Shown piece by piece: positions 17,268 through 25,432 of a DNA stretch of 64,000 bases. How positions within the stretch are numbered: position 1 is the first letter of the stretch; the number at the start of each line of letters is the position of its first letter. Origin of the DNA: VXYL01 sp965208525 (lineage in GTDB: Bacteria; Pseudomonadota; Gammaproteobacteria; Pseudomonadales; Azotimanducaceae); NCBI GenBank assembly GCA_965208525.1, contig OZ242340.1, positions 4,030,001-4,094,000 on the forward strand. Reading direction: 5' to 3'. A program made the position numbers and the translations under genes. Under the pieces are notes generated by a model. The model worked only from the letters and a program-made list of their open reading frames with translations. It was not told where the DNA came from and made no database searches.

Positions 17268-18128
17268 ATGGCCCACCAAGAAGGGATATTCGAGGAAGGT
17301 GCCCCGCACCACGTGCTTTTGGAGTTTGAAATCGCGACGTCCGGCGAGGCGCTGCGTCTGCCGGGCAGGCACCTGATCGAAACGCCAGTCGAGGGCGGCA
17401 GCCAGGTGGTGGCGTTCGGTGCCGAGGCCTTGAGGGCCTTGGATGCGCCGGCGGGGCTGCCGCCGTTCCGTGCCTATGAGGGCGGGCACACGGCGCCAGC
17501 CACCCAGGGAGACCTCTTCGTCTGGCTCCACGGGCACCGCCGCGACGAGCTGTTCGCCCGGGCGCTCGAGTGGCGCGATGCGCTCGCGCCGCGCGCCGGA
17601 ATCGTCCGCGAGGAGCAGGGTTTCGTGTTCCGCGACAGTCGCGACCTGACAGGATTCGTCGATGGAACCGCCAATCCCAAGGGCGAGGCGCGACAGGAAG
17701 CGGCCCTCGTGAGCGAGCCGCCCCACGCCGGCGGCAGCTTTGTGCTTGCGCAGCGCTGGATTCACGACCTGCCGCGCTTCGACCGCCTGCCAACGCGCGA
17801 CCAGGAGCGAGTGATCGGCCGCACCAAGGCCGACAGCATCGAACTCACGGGCGACGCGATGCCGCCCGACAGCCACGTCAGCCGCACCGACCTCCCGGAC
17901 ACGAAGATCTACCGGCGCAGCGTCCCGGTTGGCGGAGTGCGCGATGCGGGGCTTTTCTTCCTTGCCTTCAGCAAGGACCCGGACCGCTTCGTCCGCCTGC
18001 TCGACTCCATGTTCGGCCGCGCGTCCGACGGCATGCACGACCGCCTGCTCGGCTTCAGCCGCCCGATCAGCGGCAGCTTCTACTACGCCCCGCCCGCAGG
18101 GGCGCTCGCGGAAGCGTTCGATCCGTAA
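17268..18128 (+). CDS. DyP-type haem peroxidase (YfeX-like)
   Basis: 286 residues. GFVDGTANP is the GxxDG motif that carries the catalytic Asp of dye-decolourising peroxidases. Later blocks FVLAQRWIHDLPRF and DSHVSRTDL (His as proximal haem ligand region) and the Arg in YRRSVPVG also match. No signal peptide or Tat motif is visible, so it is probably cytoplasmic. The family uses hydrogen peroxide to oxidise dyes and other aromatic substrates. It starts 14 bp after pnuC and probably shares its transcript. The physiological substrate is unknown. Confidence 0.88.
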   Translation: MAHQEGIFEEGAPHHVLLEFEIATSGEALRLPGRHLIETPVEGGSQVVAFGAEALRALDAPAGLPPFRAYEGGHTAPATQGDLFVWLHGHRRDELFARALEWRDALAPRAGIVREEQGFVFRDSRDLTGFVDGTANPKGEARQEAALVSEPPHAGGSFVLAQRWIHDLPRFDRLPTRDQERVIGRTKADSIELTGDAMPPDSHVSRTDLPDTKIYRRSVPVGGVRDAGLFFLAFSKDPDRFVRLLDSMFGRASDGMHDRLLGFSRPISGSFYYAPPAGALAEAFDP

Positions 18129-18129
18129 C

Positions 18130-18165
18130 TCAAGACGGGCGGGGACAAGCCCCGCCCCTACGAGG
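18130..18165 (+). repeat. Family A repeat between convergent genes
   Basis: A near-perfect family A unit, TCAAGACGGGCGGGGACAAG followed by CCCCGCCCCTACGAGG, fills the 45-bp gap between the convergent DyP and monooxygenase genes. Its 8-bp GC stem could terminate transcription from both sides. Confidence 0.8.
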
Positions 18166-18173
18166 CCCGTGTG

Positions 18174-19430
18174 TCAGTCTGCGCCGTCCCCCGCCTCCGC
18201 GGCCGCCTTCGTTGCGGATGCGGAGTGCGCGCCCAGCGCGGTTCGCACGGGCTGTCCTTGGGCCGCCTGCATCGCTTCCGCCGCACGCTTGTTTTCCTGG
18301 ATCTTGCTCATGATCGCTTCGCCGGCGCGCATCCATGTGTCGCGCGCCTCGATCACCCATTTGTTGGACTCGCGGTAGCTGTCGAGCATGCCGTTCACTT
18401 CCGGGATGACGTAGCGCGCCACCAGGTCCCAGCTTTCCGAGGTGTCGGCGCGGTTGGCCCAGTCGTGGACGAAGCCGATCACGCAGCCGAAGCCGCCGGT
18501 GAGCTGCATCATCTTCTCGATGCGGTCGCAGAGGTCGCGGGGCGTGCCGATGGTGGCGACGCTGTCTTCGCTGAAAGCAGTGGCGTCCACGGCCTCGTCG
18601 GGGGTCTTGTAGATGGTGCCGACGCCGGCCGCGAGCGTGCCGACGGTGTAGAGGTTGTTGTGGGCGAACAGCCCCTCCTTCGCCTGCGCCCGTGCCTTGT
18701 CGCGGGTCTCGGCGATGTGCCAGCTCATGACGATGCGCCACATCGAGCGATCCACGGTGCGATCGTGCTTGGCGGCGGACTCCTCGGCAAAGCTCCACTG
18801 CAATGGCAACGCCTGAATGCCGGCGTTGGTCATCGAGCCAATGGAGAGGACGCCGGCGCCATGCTTGCCGGCCAGGGTCATCCCCGACGGGCTCACCATT
18901 GACGCCACAGCGAACTCCATGTCGCGCTGCAGCGGCAGCAGTTGCAGCTTGGCGTCCTTCAGCGTGAACCATTCGCTCTCGGCACTGAATCGTTCGCCGC
19001 CCTGGAACAGCCGCCGGATGATGCCCATCGCCTCGTCTTGACGATCGCGCAGCACCATCGGGTCCATGCCAAGGGTGTGCGCATCCGACGGCAGCGCGCC
19101 GGGCCCGGAGCCGAAGATGAGGCGGCCCCGGGTCTGGTGGTCGAGCTGCACCAAACGCTGCGCCACCATGAATGGGTGGTGGTACGGCAAGGAAACCACG
19201 CCCGTGCCGAGCCGAATGCGCTGCGTGCGCTCCGCCGCGGCGGCAAGGAAGAGCTCCGGCGAGGCGATCACCTCCCAGCCCGTCGAATGATGCTCGCCAC
19301 ACCAAAACTCGTCGTAGCCGAGCCGATCTAGCTGCGCCACGAACTCGAGGTCGTTTTGCAACTGCAGCGTGGGATGTTCGCCGATGGGGTGGTGCGGCGC
19401 GAGAAACGCACCAAATCGAAGGTCGGGCAT
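18174..19430 (-). CDS. Luciferase-like flavin-dependent monooxygenase
   Basis: 418 residues of the LLM superfamily, a TIM barrel using reduced FMN or F420. Early motifs FGAFLAPHHPIG and YDEFWCGEHHS, then RLGTGVVSLPYHHP and GRLIFGSGPGALPSD, are standard for the bacterial luciferase group that inserts oxygen into aldehydes or ketones. A longer than usual, Ala- and Lys-rich tail of about 40 residues follows. The ATG at 19430 gives MPDLRFGAFLAPH, a normal start. It is divergent from the C1 cluster. Substrate is not evident. Confidence 0.82.
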   Translation of the reverse strand: MPDLRFGAFLAPHHPIGEHPTLQLQNDLEFVAQLDRLGYDEFWCGEHHSTGWEVIASPELFLAAAAERTQRIRLGTGVVSLPYHHPFMVAQRLVQLDHQTRGRLIFGSGPGALPSDAHTLGMDPMVLRDRQDEAMGIIRRLFQGGERFSAESEWFTLKDAKLQLLPLQRDMEFAVASMVSPSGMTLAGKHGAGVLSIGSMTNAGIQALPLQWSFAEESAAKHDRTVDRSMWRIVMSWHIAETRDKARAQAKEGLFAHNNLYTVGTLAAGVGTIYKTPDEAVDATAFSEDSVATIGTPRDLCDRIEKMMQLTGGFGCVIGFVHDWANRADTSESWDLVARYVIPEVNGMLDSYRESNKWVIEARDTWMRAGEAIMSKIQENKRAAEAMQAAQGQPVRTALGAHSASATKAAAEAGDGAD

Positions 19431-19890
19431 GGGGGCACCTAGAGCGGTTGGAGGGGGAGACGATTGTACGCGCAATGACGGGACGCGAACCGGAGGCTGG
19501 GCTCGTCGTGCGCGTGCGCCATTGCTGACGCTCCGATGGGCCAACGCATAGCCGTTTTCTCACACCCCGATTGGGCACTTGCCGATGTTTCTGAACGCCT
19601 CGACGGCAGCTACCGTTACCGGTATGGAAACGACGCGGCATTCAAGGGAATCTCAGCCAGTGATGGCGCAGCGGCCGTCTCCAAGCGCAATCCGTGCCGC
19701 CTGTGCGTTCTTTTGTGCATCGCCGTGGTGCGATTTCGCAACGCCTCGGGTGCTTCCCAAGAAGGAATCCCTCGTGCCATATTCGCCGCGCATCGCATTG
19801 GGTCGGTGGGCGAGAAGGGCTGCCGGCGAGAGGACATTCCAAGGAAGCAAAGAGCGTGGGCAGTGCCCGTCGCTGGGACAGGAGCTTACG
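19431..19890. other. Long divergent gap and leader upstream of the C1 cluster
   Basis: 460 bp separate the monooxygenase from the GcvT-like gene. An open frame continues upstream of the GcvT-like start to 19579, but it has no family similarity and a different, less GC-rich composition. The region must hold promoters for both genes and could carry a structured leader. I looked for a glycine riboswitch core and did not find one. Confidence 0.45.
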
Positions 19891-21231
19891 ATGAGCGTAG
19901 CCGTCGATCCGCGCCTCCGCGAGGGGGCCAGCCAGTGCACCACGGTGGATCAGTCCGACCGTCTTGTCCCGATCAACTTGCGTCAGACCGGACCCACTCC
20001 GGTGCAGATGCTCATTTCCACCCGGGTGCGCAAGTCTCCCTTTTGGCATCTTTCCGTGGAAGCCGGTTGCTGGCGCGCTACCGTGTACAACCGGGTGTAC
20101 CACCCGCGTGGCTATGTGCGGCCCGAGGACGGCGGCGCGATGGTGGAATACAACGCGCTCGTCAACCACGTCACCATGTGGAATGTCGCCTGCGAGCGGC
20201 AGATATGCGTAAAGGGGCCGGATGCGGAGGATTTCGTCAACTACGTCATCACCCGCAACGCCGCGCGCATCAAGCCCATGAACGGCAAGTACGTGATTCT
20301 GTGCAACGAATCGGGCGGCGTGCTGAACGATCCGGTGCTATTGAGAGTGGCGGAGGACGAATTCTGGTTCTCGCTCTCCGACAGCGACCTCGAGATGTGG
20401 CTCACCGGCGTGAATGTGGGGATGAAGCGCAACGTCTCCATCGGCGAGATCGATGTGGCGCCGGTGCAGATCCAGGGGCCGAAGTCCGAGGCCTTGATGT
20501 CGGATCTCTTCGGCCCCGGCGTGCACGACGTGCCCTTCTACGGCCTGATGGAAGGCCAGGTTGCCGGCCACGACGTGGTGATCTCGCAGACGGGCTTCAC
20601 CGGCGAGAAGGGCTATGAAATCTACCTGAAGGACGCGAGCCTCCACGCCGAAGACATGTGGTATGCAGTGCTCGAAGCCGGTCGCGCCCACGACCTGATG
20701 GTGATCGCCCCGGCGCACCACCGGCGCATCGCCGCCGGCATCCTTTCCTGGGGCCAGGACATGGATCAGGAGACCCTGCCCTTCCAGTGCAACCTCGGCT
20801 ACCAGGTGCCGCGCAGGAAGCGGGCGGACTACATCGGCCGGGAAGCACTCGAACGTGCCCGAGCCGCCATCGAGGCCGGCAGTCCGCCATTCCGCAACGT
20901 GCTGGTGGGTCTCACCTTCGGCGGTGCTCCGGTAACCGACTACGCGAACGATTTCTGGCTGGTCACCGGAGAAGACGGCGGCGACGCCCTCGGCTATGTC
21001 ACTTCGCCCTGGTTCTCGCCGGAACTCGAAACCAACATCGCCCTTGCCTATGTGCCGTGGGAATGTCGGGAGGTCGGCACGCGGCTCGGGGTGCGGCTGC
21101 CGCAGGAATACGCCGGCGATCTCGAGGACGGCTTCGCGCCGGCGCAGGTGGTGGCTGTGCCATTCCGCGCGTCCGTCAATCCCAATACCCGCGAGGTGGC
21201 GCACAGCAAAGGCCGGGACACCGCCGAATGA
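19891..21231 (+). CDS. Aminomethyltransferase (GcvT/DmdA-like) family protein
   Basis: 446 residues with the GcvT tetrahydrofolate-binding fold (about 45-330) and the GcvT C-terminal barrel (about 340-440). Landmarks are WNVACERQICVKGPDAEDFV, NESGGVLNDPVLLRV and VQIQGPKSEALM. These resemble both glycine-cleavage T protein and dimethylsulfoniopropionate demethylase DmdA. The predicted role is moving a methyl or methylene group from an N- or S-methyl substrate to tetrahydrofolate. The ATG at 19891 has AGGAG six bases upstream. It leads a plus-strand cluster with a GcvT-type dehydrogenase and sarcosine oxidase, which points to methylated amines. Authentic DmdA activity cannot be claimed. Confidence 0.82.
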   Translation: MSVAVDPRLREGASQCTTVDQSDRLVPINLRQTGPTPVQMLISTRVRKSPFWHLSVEAGCWRATVYNRVYHPRGYVRPEDGGAMVEYNALVNHVTMWNVACERQICVKGPDAEDFVNYVITRNAARIKPMNGKYVILCNESGGVLNDPVLLRVAEDEFWFSLSDSDLEMWLTGVNVGMKRNVSIGEIDVAPVQIQGPKSEALMSDLFGPGVHDVPFYGLMEGQVAGHDVVISQTGFTGEKGYEIYLKDASLHAEDMWYAVLEAGRAHDLMVIAPAHHRRIAAGILSWGQDMDQETLPFQCNLGYQVPRRKRADYIGREALERARAAIEAGSPPFRNVLVGLTFGGAPVTDYANDFWLVTGEDGGDALGYVTSPWFSPELETNIALAYVPWECREVGTRLGVRLPQEYAGDLEDGFAPAQVVAVPFRASVNPNTREVAHSKGRDTAE

Positions 21232-21302
21232 ACGCAGCCGGGCGTGCCGAGGGCGAGCCAAACGCCGACTCGGTGCGACCGTCATCGCCGCATCCGCACG
21301 GG

Positions 21303-21380
21303 CCCCTTGGGGCGAGGGCATCTTGCCCTCGCCCCAGGGCCCTCGCTTCGAATCGAATCCGCAAACGGTCAACGTGTCGT
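21303..21380 (+). repeat. Family B collapsed palindrome with conserved flank
   Basis: CTTGGGGCGAGGGCA and TGCCCTCGCCCCA face each other with almost no interior, followed by the flank CCCTCGCTTCGAATCGAATC and CAAACGGTCAACGTGTCG. It is the short form of the family B element. Confidence 0.7.
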
Positions 21381-21382
21381 GT

Positions 21383-21419
21383 CCTCGTAGGGGCGGGGCT
21401 TGTCCCCGCCCGTCTTGAG
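21383..21419 (-). repeat. Family A palindromic repeat
   Basis: CCTCGTAGGGGCGGGGCTTG, then TCCCCGCCCGTCTTGA, is a minus-oriented family A unit directly after the family B copy. It ends 20 bp before the GTG of the next gene. Confidence 0.8.
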
Positions 21420-21438
21420 CGCTGATGAAGGGCAAGCC

Positions 21439-23892
21439 GTGACGGAGCACGCACGGGTCGTCGTGATCGGTGGTGGCGTGGTGGGGGTTTCCACGCTGTA
21501 CCATCTGGCGCGCAAGGGTTGGGGCGACTGCATTCTGCTCGAGCGCAAGGATCTCACCTCCGGCGCCACCTGGCATGCCGCGGGGCTGTTGCCGCTGTTC
21601 AACATGAGCTACTCGGTCGGGCAGATTCACAAGTATTCGGTGAACCTCTACCGCACCCTCGAGGCAGAGACCGGGCAGGACGTGGGGCTCAGCACCGTCG
21701 GCAATATCCGCCTCGCCATGACGCCCGATCGCATGGACGAATACCGCCAGTACGCCAGCGTAGCTCGCACCATCGGCGTAAACGTCGAGTTCCTGAGCCC
21801 CGACGAAGTGCAGGAAATCTGGCCGCTCGCGGTCACGGACGGACTCATCGGCGCCATCCGACACCCCGACGATGGCTACATCCAGCCAGCGGACCTCACC
21901 CAGGCGCTTACACGCGGCGCTCGCTCCCGAGGCGCAACCATTCGCGTCAAGACCAGCGTCACCGCCATCGAACGCGCCGGCAGCGAGTGGCGCGTCTGCA
22001 CGGATGCCGGCGACATCCTGTGCGAGCACGTCGTCGCCGCCACCGGCAGCTTCGCCCGCCGCACCGGCGAGATGGTGGGCCTCGACATCCCCGTGCTGCC
22101 GGTGGAACACCAGTACATCGTCACCGAGGCCCACGACGAGATCGTCAGCCGCCGCCGCGCCGGCCAGCCGGAAATGGGGGTGCTGCGCGAATCCGACGGC
22201 TCGTGGTACATGCGCGAGGAAGCCGGCGGCCTCCTGCTTGGTCCCTACGAGAAGGGAGCACCAGCGTGCTACCTCGACGGCCCCGATGCCGACGCCGAGT
22301 ACGAGCTCTTCAACGCGGACCTGGATCGGCTCACGCCACACATCGAATCCGCCATCCGCCGCGTGCCGGCCTTCGGTGAACTCGGCATCAAGCAAACCTA
22401 CAACGGCGCCATTCCGTACACGCCGGACGGCAGCCCCATCATCGGCCCGGCATGGGACTTGCCGAACTTCTGGCTCAACGAGGGCCACAGCTTCGGCATC
22501 ACCGCCGCCGGCGGGGCTGGCTGGCAGCTTGCCGAGTGGATCGTCGAGGGCGAACCCTCGATCGACATGCTGGGGGTCGATCCGCGCCGCTTTGGCGACT
22601 ACGCCACCCACGCCTATCTCAAGGCGAAGACGGAAGAGGCCTACGCCAACGTCTTCACCATCCACTACCCCGACGAGGAACGGCCGGCCGGACGCCCGCT
22701 TCGCACCGCGCCCTGCTACGGGCGCATGCGCGACCTAGGCGCCGTGTTCGGGCAGAAGTTCGGCTGGGAGCGCCCCAACTGGTTCGTGCCGGCCGACTCG
22801 CGGGGCCTCCAGGGTGGCAAAGCGGCACAGGAAGACCATTGGTCCTTCCGCCGCTCGCGCTGGTTCGAGGCGGTGGGGGTGGAATGCCGCAACGTGCGCG
22901 ACAACGTAGGGCTCTCCGACATGACGGCGTTCGCCAAGGCGCGGGTGAGCGGGCCAGGCGCGCGGGATTTCCTGAACCGGCTGGTGGCGAACCGTCTGCC
23001 CCGCATCGGTCGCATTGCGCTCACGCATGCCTTGAACGAACGCGGCGGCGTGCATTCCGAGTTCACCATCTGGCGCGGATCGCAAGACACCTTCTATCTC
23101 GTTTCCGCCGGCGCATTTCAGCGGCTCGACCACGATTTCTTGAGGCGCCAGATGCCGCGCGATGGATCGGTTCGCTTCGAGAACCTGACCGCCTCCATGG
23201 GTGTGCTGGTGGTGGCGGGGCCGAAGTCACGCGAACTGCTCGCGAGGGTTTGCGACGCGGACCTCGGCAACGACTCCTTTCCGTGGCTGAGCGGGCGATC
23301 GGCCAACGTGGGCCTTGCCGAGGCCTGCCTCCTGCGGCTTAACTTCGTCGGCGAACTGGGTTGGGAGATTCACCACGGCATCGAGTACCAGAACACCATC
23401 TTCGATGCATTGATAGACGCCGGAGAAGACTTGGGCCTCGCGCCGTTCGGCATCCGCGCCATGGACTCGCTCAGGATCGAGAAGTCCTACCGCATGGTTG
23501 GCACGGAGCTCTCCATCGAATACGCCGCGCTGGAATCGGGCTTGGACCGTTTCGTGCGCCTCGGCAAAGGCGATTTTCACGGCAGGGTGGGCCTTGCGGC
23601 GTGGCAGCAGCGAGGGTTCGAGAACGCCTTTGTGACGCTCGAAGTGGATGCCCCCGAGGACGCCGACGCAATCGGCAACAACCCGCTGTATCTTGGCCAG
23701 GAGATGGTGGGCCGCGCCACCAGCGGCAACTTCGGCTTTCGCGTCGGCAAGTCGCTGGCCCTCGCCATGCTGCGGCCGGCGCTGGCAGAACCAGGAACGG
23801 AGGTGGAGATCGACATCCTCGGCGAGCGGTGCCCGGCGACGGTGGTTCCGGAAAGCCCGTGGGATCCGACCAACGAACGGCTCCGCGCCTGA
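21439..23892 (+). CDS. Dimethylglycine/sarcosine dehydrogenase-like flavoprotein (DAO-GcvT)
   Basis: 817 residues. An FAD-binding DAO domain (GGGVVG at 11-16) comes first, with SGATWHAAGL at 41-50, whose His46 matches the histidine that binds FAD covalently in dimethylglycine and sarcosine dehydrogenases. An FAO_M linker and a full GcvT plus C-terminal barrel follow. The enzyme class oxidises an N-methyl group and passes the carbon to tetrahydrofolate within one chain. The start is a GTG at 21439 after GAAGGGC; no in-frame ATG fits. Its TGA overlaps the ATG of soxB, showing translational coupling. Substrate within the N-methylglycine series is inferred. Confidence 0.87.
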   Translation: MTEHARVVVIGGGVVGVSTLYHLARKGWGDCILLERKDLTSGATWHAAGLLPLFNMSYSVGQIHKYSVNLYRTLEAETGQDVGLSTVGNIRLAMTPDRMDEYRQYASVARTIGVNVEFLSPDEVQEIWPLAVTDGLIGAIRHPDDGYIQPADLTQALTRGARSRGATIRVKTSVTAIERAGSEWRVCTDAGDILCEHVVAATGSFARRTGEMVGLDIPVLPVEHQYIVTEAHDEIVSRRRAGQPEMGVLRESDGSWYMREEAGGLLLGPYEKGAPACYLDGPDADAEYELFNADLDRLTPHIESAIRRVPAFGELGIKQTYNGAIPYTPDGSPIIGPAWDLPNFWLNEGHSFGITAAGGAGWQLAEWIVEGEPSIDMLGVDPRRFGDYATHAYLKAKTEEAYANVFTIHYPDEERPAGRPLRTAPCYGRMRDLGAVFGQKFGWERPNWFVPADSRGLQGGKAAQEDHWSFRRSRWFEAVGVECRNVRDNVGLSDMTAFAKARVSGPGARDFLNRLVANRLPRIGRIALTHALNERGGVHSEFTIWRGSQDTFYLVSAGAFQRLDHDFLRRQMPRDGSVRFENLTASMGVLVVAGPKSRELLARVCDADLGNDSFPWLSGRSANVGLAEACLLRLNFVGELGWEIHHGIEYQNTIFDALIDAGEDLGLAPFGIRAMDSLRIEKSYRMVGTELSIEYAALESGLDRFVRLGKGDFHGRVGLAAWQQRGFENAFVTLEVDAPEDADAIGNNPLYLGQEMVGRATSGNFGFRVGKSLALAMLRPALAEPGTEVEIDILGERCPATVVPESPWDPTNERLRA

Positions 23893-25142
23893 TGTCCCGC
23901 TACTCGGCCCTAGCGCTCGTTCGCCACGCCCTTAGCCGCCACCGCCGCTGGCAGCCGGCGTGGCGGGAGCCGGAACCGAAGCAGCACTACGACGTGGTCA
24001 TCGTTGGCGGCGGCGGTCACGGCCTCGCCACCGCCTACTACCTGGCGAAGAACCACGGCATCGCCAACGTTGCCGTGGTGGAGAAGGGCTGGCTTGGCGG
24101 CGGCAACACCGGTCGCAACACCACCATCGTCCGCTCCAACTATCTGCGCGACGAGGCGGCAGAGCTTTACGAGTTCGCCCTCAGGCTGTGGCCGGGGCTC
24201 AGCGCCGAGCTCAACTTCAATGTCATGTTCAGCGCCCGCGGCGTGCTCAATCTCGGCCACACCCTGCAGGACATGCGCGACATCGAGCGCCGGGTGAACG
24301 CCAACCGCCTGGGCGGCATCGACGGCGAGGTGTTGGCGACGGCGCGCGTGCAGGAAATGGTGCCGATCCTGAACTGCTCGACGAACGCTCGCTATCCCAT
24401 CCTCGGCGCCTCGTGGCAGCCAAGTGGCGGCGTGGCCCGGCACGATGCAGTGGCGTGGGGCTTCGCGCGGGGCGCCGATGCGCTGGGTGTGGACTTGCTG
24501 CAGCGCACCGAGGTGAAGGGCATCCGCTGCGGCGACGGTCGCGTGCAAGGGGTGGAGACGGACCGAGGCTTCATCGGCGCGGACAAGGTGGCGTGCGTGA
24601 CGGCCGGGCATTCCGGCGTGCTGGCGGCGATGGCCGGGCTTCGGCTGCCCATCGAGTCGCGTCCGCTGCAAGCGCTGGTGTCGGAGCCGCTCAAGCCTTG
24701 CCTCGACACGGTGGTGATGTCCAATGCGGTGCATGGCTACGTCAGCCAGTCCGACAAGGGGGACCTCGTGATCGGCGCCGGCACCGACGGCTACAACGGC
24801 TACGGCCAGCGCGGGTCCTTCCACGTGCTTGCGCATGCGCTGCAAGCCATCTGCGAGCTGTTCCCCTCCTTCAGCCGGGTGCGGATGAACCGCCACTGGG
24901 GCGGCATCGTGGACATATGCCCGGACGCCTGTCCCATCATCGGAGAAACGCCCGTGACCGGGCTCTACTTCAACTGCGGCTGGGGCACCGGCGGCTTCAA
25001 GGCAACCCCGGGCTCAGGCTATGTCTTCGCCGATACGCTGGCGCACGCCCGCCCCCATCCGCTGGCGGCGCCGTTTGCGCTCGAACGGTTCGCGCGCGGA
25101 GCGCTGATCGACGAACACGGCGCCGCAGGGGTGGCGCACTGA
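23892..25142 (+). CDS. soxB: Sarcosine oxidase beta subunit
   Basis: 416 residues of heterotetrameric sarcosine oxidase subunit beta. The FAD fold GGGGHG is at residues 39-44. GGVARHDAVAWG contains His184, at the place where FMN is covalently held in characterised enzymes. RHWGGIVDICPDACPIIG and GWGTGGFKATPGSG are standard SoxB blocks. With alpha, gamma and delta it oxidises sarcosine to glycine, formaldehyde or methylene-tetrahydrofolate, and hydrogen peroxide. Start and stop each overlap their neighbours by a base, so the cluster is tightly coupled. Confidence 0.95.
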   Translation: MSRYSALALVRHALSRHRRWQPAWREPEPKQHYDVVIVGGGGHGLATAYYLAKNHGIANVAVVEKGWLGGGNTGRNTTIVRSNYLRDEAAELYEFALRLWPGLSAELNFNVMFSARGVLNLGHTLQDMRDIERRVNANRLGGIDGEVLATARVQEMVPILNCSTNARYPILGASWQPSGGVARHDAVAWGFARGADALGVDLLQRTEVKGIRCGDGRVQGVETDRGFIGADKVACVTAGHSGVLAAMAGLRLPIESRPLQALVSEPLKPCLDTVVMSNAVHGYVSQSDKGDLVIGAGTDGYNGYGQRGSFHVLAHALQAICELFPSFSRVRMNRHWGGIVDICPDACPIIGETPVTGLYFNCGWGTGGFKATPGSGYVFADTLAHARPHPLAAPFALERFARGALIDEHGAAGVAH

Positions 25143-25432
25143 TGCTGCTGATCCGCTGCCCCTATTGCTGCGAGGAACGGAGCGAAGAGGAGTTCACCTG
25201 CGCCGGAGAGGGGGGCATCCGCCGGCCGGTGAGCCCCAGCGATCTTTCCGATGCGCAATGGGCCGACTACGTGCACTTCCGCACCAACCCCAAGGGATTC
25301 CATCGGGAGATCTGGTGCCACACGGCCGGTTGCCGACGCTACTTCGATGTCGTGCGGGACACGGTGACCTATGCCATCCACTCCACGACGCCCATTGGCG
25401 CGACACGCGCAACCCGGGAAACGGATGACTGA
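25142..25432 (+). CDS. soxD: Sarcosine oxidase delta subunit
   Basis: 96 residues, the usual small zinc subunit. RCPYC gives Cys6 and Cys9, and WCHTAGCRRYF gives His60 and Cys64, the expected zinc ligands; an additional Cys10 and Cys59 are present. WADYVHFRTNPKG is a conserved SoxD block. It stabilises the SoxA/SoxB complex. It overlaps soxB by one base and soxA by eight, in the canonical order B-D-A. Confidence 0.95.
   Translation: MLLIRCPYCCEERSEEEFTCAGEGGIRRPVSPSDLSDAQWADYVHFRTNPKGFHREIWCHTAGCRRYFDVVRDTVTYAIHSTTPIGATRATRETDD

Noticed and set aside
19431..19890. A glycine riboswitch upstream of the GcvT-like gene
   Set aside because: The conserved aptamer core could not be found on the plus strand; only G-rich stretches with a loose likeness.
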